From Litsea cubeba (lineage: Eukaryota; Streptophyta; Magnoliopsida; Laurales; Lauraceae): 64,000 nucleotides of DNA. Location of the stretch: the NCBI GenBank assembly GCA_012931725.1, contig CM022949.1, positions 5,583,660-5,647,659 on the forward strand, given 5' to 3'. Under the pieces are notes generated by a model that was given only the letters and a program-made list of their open reading frames with translations, was not told the DNA's origin and ran no database searches. The first letter of the stretch is position 1; each line of letters opens with the position of its first letter. Shown piece by piece: positions 48,601 through 60,363 of the stretch. Both the position numbers and the translations under genes were made by a program.

Positions 48601-51600
48601 AAATTTCCTGTTTCATGACTATTTAATTTTCTGAGTAAAATTTTACATGTCCGTGCATTATATGAATTGCAGAATGGGTTGCAAACAGTTACCTGCTATT
48701 CAATCTCTCTAATATACATACTCACATGACGCAAAATTGCACTCAAGAAGGAAGAAAAACAAGACAAACATGAAAGAATAGAGTAACTTTGAAAACAAAG
48801 AATCAGAGAACATGTGTCTTAATGAAATCATTGAACTTCGAATTTGGAGGACACGTGTCTTCATGCAACCATTGAAAAAAACTAGGACAAATCGATTCTG
48901 GAAAAGAAGAAACCAATACACAAACCCTCTCTCTCTCTTTCTTAATCAGCATCTTCTACACATTCCAATGATCCCCATCCTCCTCTCATCTTCCATTCCC
49001 AACATCTCCACCGTCATCATCAAGATCAAAAGCTGATCAGAATTTGTCCAAGGAAATCGGATGCATGAATTACGGGGTTTGTTTGGTCTCGATGCAAGAG
49101 GGGATGGATTTCCTGTCCATGCGTGAGGGGGATTGTAGGGTTTTGAAGGAGGTCATATGGAATGAAATTGAGATTGGATCAAAAGAAGGTGTGAATTTGG
49201 GCATTTTGGGATTCATCCAATCAGATAGATGAAAAGAGTGCAAAGAAAGAAGATGATCGGACCTGATTTTCTTTCAGTGGTGTAGAGAAGAAGATGACCT
49301 TCGACCATTGGAGATAGCCAGAGTTACAATGAGGCCTCTTGGAATGCTTGGATTCGTAAATGCTGGAGAAAGGGCTAGCATTTGGGAATTCCACTTTTTT
49401 GGAATTTCAAAATGCTACTTGCCTCAAATGCTGGGAATTCCAATAAGTCAACATGACATTTCTGAAAGGAATTCAGAAATTCACAGACAACTTGAATTCC
49501 TATTAGACATGCTGGCAAAGAAACAGGCCTTAAAGATCCTCAAGTTTCAGCTCAAGAGGGGCAGGTCCCACCATACGATTGAGCACCATGATGGAACGTG
49601 ACTAGGCATCAACGCATCGATGTTGACGTGGTGTTAATCACATTTCCTTTATTGTGCTCAATTGTACAGTGGGACCCAGCTCTTTTGAGGTGAAACTTGA
49701 GGTTCTTTAATTGGAGAGGATGACATTCTTCAACTTGAACGGTCAGAATGATCTGTATGAGGGCCCCATGATAGAGTTCCATACAAGTGTTACATGTTTA
49801 TGGTGTAGTAACTGGACAAAGGATCAGGACTTGAAGGGAAAACCAAAACCCTCTTTTCTTTGTCGTTCCGCAAGCTTAAGTAAAAAAGCCCATTCCAGGG
49901 AGAGTTACTTCTTTACAAAGTGAATTTTAACTTTTGCTTCCAAAAAAGCCCATTTGAAAACTATAATAACCAAACGACTTTCTCATGAGTTTTCAGCTTT
50001 TCCAAAGCAGAAGGCCAAAAAGGCCTGTTATAAAAAAGAGCCAAAAAAGCCTCTTTAATAATCCGAACCAAACAGACCCTTGTTCATTCATATATTCTGC
50101 TTCTGCTTATTGACAGACGTTCTGTTTTAGACTTTTAGTTGTACCTCTGTGTATGCTGTCAGATATACCTCCTCTTTGCAATTCATTTTTGGCACATATT
50201 TATCATTTGGCAACTGAAATTCAGAAACTCGAATATTGACTCAGACTTGATAGCCCCCAGGATGAGTTGAGTCAATGCTCAGTACATGATTGCATATATT
50301 AAATACTTGATTGTGTTTCTTTGGGTTTTAGAGAAACCCAATTGCCTTTTTAACTCAGCCTTTCACGATCAAAGTCATGATGACCTGGTGAGACTTTTGA
50401 GCACTCGACCCAGTTCTCAAACGCTCAAACATTGGTCCTGGTATATATTCTATTTCATGCCGAGCTGAATAACTTTTTGATTTGATTGTTTGCATCAGTT
50501 ATTTAAAATTCCACACTGTTCCTCTGTCCATTTTGCCTGAGGATGGAATATGTGGAAGGAATTCAAGGTTGTCAGCTTTACATCTGTAACATGGTAAAAG
50601 AGGGTACTTTGCTGTATAGTTGTCCCTTGCTTTTGTACCACTAATTTCCGTAATGACCTTGCCTATTTGTCCCTTGCTTTTGCACCACTAATTTCGGTAA
50701 TGATCTTGCCTATTTAAAGATAAACTGCACTTTGTGAACCTTAATTGTGGGGATTTGTAATTCCTTTTCCGAGAAGAAAGTGGTTTCCACTGCATGCAAC
50801 ACAGTTGTTTATATCATTGTGGGTTCTCTTTAGATACAATGATATGGGCAAAAATGGCATGATGATCTGTACCAATGGTCAGTTGTCTGGTTGTATGTAG
50901 CACTCATTTCGGAAACAAAAAGTCTACACAGCCCGGGCTGTTAGCACAGCTGTTACGGAAATGTCCCTGACTATTTAATTACATGATATATTTTGAAACC
51001 TAAATTATGGGAGTACATAATATACTCATTTCGGTATGTAGCACACATCAAAAACGCTTTAATTCAAATTTCCCTCCATCTTTTAAAAAAAAAAAGTCAA
51101 AAAGCAACCACCTTTATCCACTAAAAGACAAAAAAACTCCACTTTCCAATAAAAAAAAGTAAAAAAGATTCCATACCAAACAACTAAAAACAAAATACCA
51201 TCATAACCCAATTATATTTTATTCCCTCTCTTTACTTCAGTTCACTTCACTTCACTTCACTTGATTTTAAAAGTAAAATTACCAAACGGGCCTAAGGTCT
51301 TTCTAGTCTGGGTGCAACATAACTGTTCATATTTTCTTCCTTCTCCTTCTCATTCTCCTCTTCTTCTTTCTTTCTTTATTTCTTTCATTTTTTTTTTCCT
51401 TTTCCTTTTTGCTCTTTAGTTAAGTGATATGGGCAACAATGGCCATATGAACTGGACCAATAATCTGATAGGTCCCACTATCCAGAAAGTACGGATTAGA
51501 TGGTCCTAGGTGTATAACTGGTGGAAATATCCCATCTAATATGACTGCAGTCATTATGGAAGTTCTACTGTGCATATGTAATTAATTGGTAGAGTGCACA

Positions 51601-53951
51601 TTTAAGAGAATTGAAGTTTTGTTAGGATGTTGGGGTTGTTAAGAACTTAAGATTGCAGAAATTATTTTATCAGGCCCATTTATGACTAGTTGAAATGTTT
51701 GGTGACCTTTTAGCCACTTTCTAATTTCTGCACAGCGTGGAGGACAATGACATTCTTGTGCACCCATAAAATGGTTTAACTTGATTGATTAATGTTTGCG
51801 GCACTGATTTTCTCTGTTTCAACAAATGGTGAGGAGCCAAATCATATTTGAGAATTGATCCATATTTTAATGCATCCAATAGTTAATTTTTACATATAAA
51901 ACTCATTTCCAGCCTTATCCATGGTGTGCTATGATGCACCCATGTAATGCCTGAACTAATTTGATTAAAATTTGCAATGTTCAAGACTGATGTTCTTTGT
52001 TTCCCAAGTTGCAATCAGGTAGGATTGAGCTATTAAATTAGTTCATGTGTATAAGAGAAGTACATGTGGATGTTGGATTGAGCTATCAAATCTCACTTGC
52101 TCCAATCAGGTAGGGGTAAAAACGGGTTGGGTACATGGTGTACCTGGTTCCATATCCAAATTGGGGTATGCATACCTGTTCCTGCACTCCTATCCAAATG
52201 GGTATAGAGAATGAAACCTACACCCATGCTCAACCTTAGCCTTATTTACCTGGACTTTGTAGCTTCTCTGTTTATCGGATAACAATAGTCATATTCCAAA
52301 TTTTCTTGAGTATATATTAAATGTGCATTTAATATTCATCTTACTAATATAAATAGATTTTTTAAATCACTGATGCATTAGGTGAGGTGTTCTAATTGCC
52401 CAAATGTAACACACAAGCCTTACTCATAGAGTGTAAGCCCTGTGCATGTGCCTTTTAAAAAAAATAAATAATTATGAAAATATTGAATATTTAATATAAA
52501 TATAAATTAAATGCAATGTGGTTGTTTTAATCCTTTTAATGAGTTACTAGGGTCAACCCTAGTTACAACTGTCTACATTTTACAAAACTTTTAAGTTCTT
52601 AAATTATAACCCACCTTATCTTTTTCAATCAAGCAATACATGTTATTGGCGTGTGCTCCTTTAACATGGATCTTGATTGAAAAGCGCACTATATTGGGGT
52701 GTACTTGTCAAATGTGTGTTGTAGGGTGAGCTGTACACCCATAATGCGTCCCATGCGTCAAACTTGTTCTATGGGGTGTTTTTGACACGCTTTGCCCTGA
52801 GGAAAGCCTTGAAGTTTAAGCCCTGCTTTTTAAGAACAATTACAAAATATAATTTCATGTATACCATTGGGTATTTGGTCTTTGGGCAGAAATCCCATGG
52901 GCATGGATCCAAGTTTTTAAAAAATGAATCCATATCCTGGACCCATACTGATATTCTTTTTTCTTCCCCTCTTTTTGTGAGCTCCTATGTGTACTTGGGT
53001 GTTAGGGGGCCCATTTTTATCCCTGCACTCAGGTCATGGAAATCAGGGCTTGTCACATTTATCGCAGGGTCTGCTGATAAACGACGAATGGCTCTGCGTA
53101 TTTGAAGGTTGTGGATCACAAAATGCATACTATTTGAGGCTCAGGACCCTATGTATCCTCTCATGTTCAGTCATGGAAATCAGGGCTTGTCACATTTATC
53201 GCAGGGTCTGCTGATAAACGATGAATGGCTCTGCGTATTTGAAGGTTGTGGATCACAAAATGCATACTATTTGAGGCTCAGGACCCTGTGTATCCTCTCA
53301 TGTTCAGTGTCACTCATGATCTCAGCAAACATTAGCTTGAAACATGTAAAGAAAAAAAAAAACATAATAGTTTTAATGAAGACAGTGGAGAGAAAGACAG
53401 ACAGCCCCATATGAAGTATTAGAATTGTGTTCAAGGAACTGGAATGAAGTTGTGAGAAATCCCATGTTAGATTGTAGAGTTACAGAAAGCATGGCTTTAA
53501 ATATGCTTTAGTGGAAAAGTGGAGTATGCTGTATGCAAACTGACCATAGATAGATGGGATAGGAGGTATCGATGGTGAAGATGATGATGGCTTGGTTTTA
53601 AGCCTGGAATTTTGTTGTTTTTGTATAATGTGTGACAGAAATGCATAGTTGGCTTCCTGGAAAGATTGTAGTTTTGTTGTTATTATGTAATATTTGGCAC
53701 AAGTTCATATGCTTACCAACCCTTGTTTCTGACAGTCAGAATGGGAAGTTTAGCTATGGATATGCGAGCTCTCCTGGGAAAAGGTCTTCAATGGAAGACT
53801 TCTATGAGACCAGGATTGATGCTGTTGGTGGTGAAGTAGTTGGCCTGTTTGGAGTATTTGATGGTAAGTACTACGATTTCCATTCGCTGCATGTTATAAA
53901 AGCGGGATTCTTTGCTATATCTTTTGAGCATTTTCAGTTGTAATACTTCCC

Positions 53952-53990
<39 letters not shown>

Positions 53991-56900
53991 TCTCTCTCTC
54001 TCGCGCGCGCATACGCACCCTCCCACACCCACCCACTCCTATTGGTCAAAGAAGCTGTGGAATTTAATGAAAACTGATTTTATTTTGTTGTCTCAACCAT
54101 AGTTTGGGGTAATGCTGTAGGTCGATAAAAATGCTGCTCTTCTCCTTTGACGATTCTTTGCATTTATGACTGTATTTTCAGGCCACGGGGGTGCTCGAGC
54201 TGCAGAGTACGTCAAGCAAAATCTCTTTAGTAATTTGATCCAGCATCCGAAGTTCATATCTGATACCAAATCTGCTATAGGTGCAAATTTTTATACCTTT
54301 CCAGCATATCCTCAGGTTGATGTTGTAACTTTCACTTAACTAATTGGTTTCTTGTGTTGTTTTGATCGTTTGCAGCTCATGCGTACAATCATACAGACTC
54401 AGAATTTCTGAAGTCAGAAAATAGTCAGAACAGAGATGCTGGCTCAACAGCTTCCACTGCTATTCTTGTTGGTGACCGGTTACTAGTTGCAAATGTTGGG
54501 GACTCCAGGGCTGTCATCTGCAGGGGTGGAAATGGTAGACACCAATATTTCTTTTTTTAATTTACTATTTGAGACGCGTTTGCTTCTTCCTTCCTCTTAA
54601 TGCTATACTAGAGGACTATTTTTGTTTCTGTATAATTGTTTCATCTATTTTGGGGAAGCTGGACTAACCAACTAGTTAGACTTTTGTAAATCGTGTCTTT
54701 TCTTTGGAGAACGCCCAACCCTTTCAACAAAACCCAAAAAAAGTTGTAACATCATCAGCGGCAACAACAGTAACAGTTTTTCTTGGAGCATACATTATGA
54801 TTTATATATTGAACTCGCCCCATATCTGACACTTGCATGGTCACTGATAAAATGGCTGCAATTAGGGTTGAGTGGAAACATAAAACTTGCAAAGCTTACT
54901 GCAAATAGATGACAAGGCTTCAATGAGGAATTGAAGATGATGATCTGATGCACACCTGGTTATTGCTTAACTTGTCTTCCATCAACAGTTGGCTTCTCAT
55001 TCTGAAATTTGAAATTTCTAAGGATACACTAAGTTTTGCATTGTGTTGGTAATATTTCACGACATATTAAATAGATATAATACCATAGGAGATAAGGGGA
55101 ATGAGAAACTGTAGCATGTAGACATCATATTATGTGCTGATCTATTTTGGTTTTGTATGAAACAACTTAGGCTGCTCATGACCCAAATGTATTCTGATCC
55201 AATTGATGGATTTTGGCCCTTGCGTTTACCATTATGATTGTTTCTTTCCAAGAATCTTAAATGATGATCAGAAGTATATTTTTTTTGTGCAATGCACTTT
55301 GGAATTCCCATGGCTCCAAGAAGTTTACTGGTTGGACGGTCCTAGCTGTTCTATCAATAAATCTTTTGCTATTGGATCATCCTAATTTGGCACCCATCCA
55401 ATCCATACTCGTTGGCTTGGACTTCCTAAAAGAAAATAAAATAAAATTGTAGCTTTAAAAACTATTAACACTTTAATCCATTGTCACAGTTTTTGTTCTT
55501 GTCAAATTGTCTTCTCAGGAAAATATTGGGTTATTTTTTGAATTTGGTGTTTTCTCGTGATATTTAGGTTAATGTTATTGAAAATAAACTAATTAAAATA
55601 ATAAATAAACAGAGAGTAAATGTAAAATACTATTCATTTATTAATCTTAGGATTTTTCTAATTTTCCCGTTATATTCCTCTATTATCTTGATTATCTTGT
55701 GGTATTCTCAATTCTGATGATATTTTTAAGTTATCGCAATATTAGTGGGAAAACACTGTTTCAAGTATATATGGTGACATTATCGAGATATTCTCAAATT
55801 GTCACCCATATTTGTGACAGTGCTTTGAGCCCCTAAAATCAAGGGTTGTGATGATGCAATCGGGCTAGTTTTATTTTTCCTCCCAAAATCTGACCAAAAG
55901 CAAGACCTTTTCATCTCCTTGTTTCCCCATGAGTGGCATGCATTCAAGTGCATCACAAGGGGCTGAGCTTTCACCTCTAATAGTAACTGCAAGAGGTACC
56001 TTTCTGGTGAAAATGATGATATGTCTGACCGTGTCCCCCACGATTGACATGCCTACAAGCGGGTCTCACTGGGCTGATATTTTTCCCCTTTTGTGTGCAC
56101 TGCAGATAGATGCAGTATCAGAATCTACCCAACTATAAATTTTTGTGTAGACTACCGAACAGATCATAGTTTCAATATTAGGAGCCAAACAACTCGAAAC
56201 TTGGTATCCTGCTAAAAGTTAACCTCAAAAGTGGAAATAGAATGGGGAAAGTTCGTTTAACTTTCCATTAAAAAAAAGAAAAATAAAAAGAAAAATGTAC
56301 CAATCCATACAATAGTCCCCATGCAGTCATGAACTATGATACCTGGATACTTTAAAATAGGGAACGTATCGGCTTGTATCATATCCGATACTTCACTATT
56401 TATCTGTAAAATCTGTCCTTGCGATAACAGTGGAATATTCATTCCTTATCCATCCCATAACTAGGCATCATAGGTAATGGATTCTAAACAAACATGTCCA
56501 AGCATGAGAATTATATTGCCACCCCTAAGTACATAGAAGATCTTACTATTCCTTGTTTTGGGAGTTGGCCTTCATGAAGCTGATCGTTTTAAATCTTGGG
56601 GAATGGGATATATTTGTTTTCTACGATGGAACATTCGGTGGACTTTTGGTTTGTGTTGGGTTCCTCGGTCTATGGCAGACAGAAGGGAGGAGAGTGATTG
56701 ATTTGGGAAATGCATTGGAATTTGGAAGTATCTTTCCTTTATGTGAAAGAGAGTGCTAATTCGGAGGTGAATAGCTTGTCTAGGGAAGGAGTTTCCACTG
56801 ATGAGCGACCAGGATGATTCTTATCTTGTTTCTGTTTAGGCTTTGCTTTGTGCGTTGTGTTGGTAGCTATCGGGTTAGTCCTCTTGTATTATTCTAGCTC

Positions 56901-59900
56901 CATAATAAAAGTCAGCTGACATGTCATAAAAATGAATAAATAAATAAAATTCAGCTAACACTCTTAAATTAAAAAAAAAAAAAAGAGAGAAAAAATTTGG
57001 CCTCCCTTAAAAGATTTTTTTTTTTTTAAAATCCACTTCCAAAGGGTATGCAATAAAGTAGATTTCATCCAAGATAAAGTGGTATTTCCACGTGGAAACT
57101 TCCCTCTTTGATATCTAGTCATACCACCACACCTCATGCATTCATCCCAACTACAAACAAGATCAATCATCTTTAGATCTTGAAAAATCCTCACTCACTG
57201 ACATAGTTACCTAATTCGCTATCATGGGTGTCGAATTCCGAATAGTTCAGTTTGAATAAATCGCTATTCGACTCGCTAGGGTTCGAAAATCTTGAAATCC
57301 CTGATTTGATGCCGTTCGGTACTTCGTTGAAGAGGATGAAATTACTTTCCATCAATACACTGAATCTCTAGTAGTTTGGTGCAGTCATACTACCAGTACA
57401 TTTGCATCAAGAAGAGCGCACCAGATCTCCAATCCCTGCATATCCTCTCATCGGATGGAAAATTTCTGAGTATCCCTTCGTTCTCTTCTCTCCCTTCTCT
57501 TTCGGGATTGAATAGAAGATGCAAACATGTTAAAGATATAAAAAACCCCTTATTTTTTTAGAAGAATGTCAATACTGTCATTCTGATTTGACAAGGAGTT
57601 GTCTCCTATGCAATAAATTCATCCAGGGCCCGCTTTTGAAATGCAATGGGATTACACCATCAACTCCACCGTTAGAGTAACTGTCTAGAAATGTGATTTT
57701 AACCTTTTTTAATCACATATTTTTACTTAATGTAATAGAAGATATAATCATGATTGAAGAGAAATCTAAATCACAGCACAGTGTTGATTAATGTGTCTGG
57801 TATATGCTCAATTTTATAGGGTGCCAACAACAATTGGAGTGAACTTTAATAATAGTTCATCCAAGAGGAGGGTGTTGATTTTGAGTCATTCATATTTTCA
57901 GAAGGTGGGCCCTACTACAAAATTTCACTTCTCTCACTTAAAAAGCATTAGTGAGGCACTCAAGATCTTTACGTACAGTTAGATATCTGTTTGTGCTAGC
58001 TACAAAAGACACGTAAGAGGTGATTGAACTAAATTTAAATTTATTAAATTATTATTTATAATTTCCATTAATTGCCGTTCTTATATCCATTTTTTAGCAT
58101 TTAAGAAATTGTGCAAGACATATATATTTGCCAACCTTATTGAATTATATATCCGAATTAGTGCATTGAATTTGTTGAACTCGAAATACGAATTGAGCGA
58201 ATTGAAAAGCGAGTTAAATGAGTCTACTCCAACGAATTTTCAAATTTTATTAGGTACCAAACTACGAACTCGAATGCGAATAACCGAACTGCAAATCAGG
58301 TAACTAAACTAACTATGCTCACAGACACCCACTCCCCATGCCCGCTTTGACTAGAACAACAATCTCAACAACACCAGTCTCCTCAGACTGGAATATTTTG
58401 TTATTCTGCTCCTCTACCATGTAGACCACAACTAGTGAACCACGACTAACTATACAAAATTACACCACTTGAAGCAAAGGGCACTCCAAACCAAGCCTCT
58501 GCCAGGATCAACTAGAAAGATGGGTGCCCCCCAGACTAATCCCCACTCAATTGTAGAAAGTGGCTCCACAACTGACAGGAGAACTGGCAATGAAGGAAAA
58601 TCTGACCTACTGATCTTCTCTCCTCATTGCATAGAGTACAAATGTTGAAGTTGGACTCCAAAGATGGGTGCCTGTTGTGATTGTGGACAATAGAAATTCT
58701 ACTAGCCAACACCAGTCAATGAAAGGCCTCTACTTTAGGAGGAGCTAAACTCTTCGACGTAAGTGCACATATAGGTTGAATGAAGTTAGAACCGTAGTCT
58801 TGAGGAAAGATCTAGAGGAAGACTTACTATACAGGCCAGGTTTCCAAATCCTTATCATTCTCATCCTTGCAAATGACAACGTTGCCTGGAAGACTTAAAA
58901 GTGAGATACAAACTCTCTCTCCTCCAAAAAATTGCTACCAAAAAAAAAAAACCCCACCACCACTACTAATAACATTGACTAACCAAGGACTCTTTGTTAG
59001 ACAAAGCTCTAAATAGCGTAGGAAATAAGATATTCAACACCCACCCTGCTTAATCATCTTCCCAAAATAAGACTCTGTCCTCAATCCCTAATTTGAATCC
59101 GACCCCTCTGCCAAGCGCACCCTCCTAGACACTAGACTCCCCCAAACTTCCCATGCCCCGGACCTTCTAGCCCTTCAGACTCCCCCAAACATAGTTATTG
59201 CTCCCCATCCTCCAAGAAACTAGATAACACTACCAATGTGGAGAGAAGTTACAGTTTATGCAGCTGAGATGCACATGCTAAGATGGATGTACGCACTTTA
59301 CCAAAAAAAAAAACAAAAGAATGGTTTTGGGCACATATATAGAATGCCAAAAACAAGGCCTACAAGATGTATAGAAGGGCTACAAGTTGAAGGAATTGGG
59401 AGAAGGGGGATTCCAAGGAAGACCTTGAAGGAGGTAGCAACGAAAGACATGCTAGATTGTGGAATTACCAACAGTGTGTTTTCAATAAAGGCGGGTGGAA
59501 ATGCAGAATCATGGGTGACTCTATATAGGTTAAATAGGCTCCATGGTTGTTTCACTTCCTTGATGGTATATTGACCATTCTAACTGTCTAATGATGACAT
59601 AAACAAAGTTTGACATATACTAGTTAGAGAGCAGAGAGGACACCTCATATCTTCTTGTGCTTTCTAGGGTGAATGTGTCGTGTAGTGGTTCCTTCATGTC
59701 TTTCTCTTATTTTACATTCCGCTCTTCACTGACTTGCATTGAAAGATGGAAATGTAGAATAAACTAATTTTAGAGATATAACTCTTAAAGTCAACCCAAG
59801 ATTAATGGGATAAGTTGATGATGATGAGGAGAAAGTCATAAATTAAAGGGTAGTGTTCGGTTTTCTTTTTGTGATCTATCTAATTGGTGTGATGGCTTGC

Positions 59901-59987
59901 CCATGTATGGTCGCCTGACGTGTCCAACTGCAGACCGTTGTCCAGTAAGATAAGATATGGTCCTGCCAGTTGGCTTGCCTATGTTCA

Positions 59988-60052
<65 letters not shown>

Positions 60053-60304
60053 TGCGCGCGCAGTTGCTTGTAGCATCTTACAGTTGCTTTTTTTGAAATT
60101 TCAACTCCACCTTGTCATTTTCCACAGCTATTCCTGTTTCACGCGATCACAAGCCAGATCAAACTGATGAGAGGCAACGGATTGAGGATGCTGGAGGATT
60201 TGTCATGTGGGCTGGTAAACTAATCCTTCCTAATAGGCATCTGCATTACCTGATTATTGAAGTTCTTTGTTTTATGATTCTTATTCTTATTCTTATTCTT
60301 ATTC

Positions 60305-60363
<59 letters not shown>

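Larger units (their letters stand above)
47190..50080. mobile_element. Foldback-type element in PP2C intron 1, hosting two nested MITEs
   Basis: The ends gagtgtgtttggttcgg (left) and agggtctgtttggttcgg (right, on -) are inverted repeats. About 120-bp inner arms (48328-48446 and 49711-49830) are inverted copies containing aacacttg and actctatcatggggccc. They meet at a central TTAA into which two Tourist-like MITEs inserted. The left side carries extra sequence (about 47400-48320). No outer TSD was seen. Confidence 0.6.
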
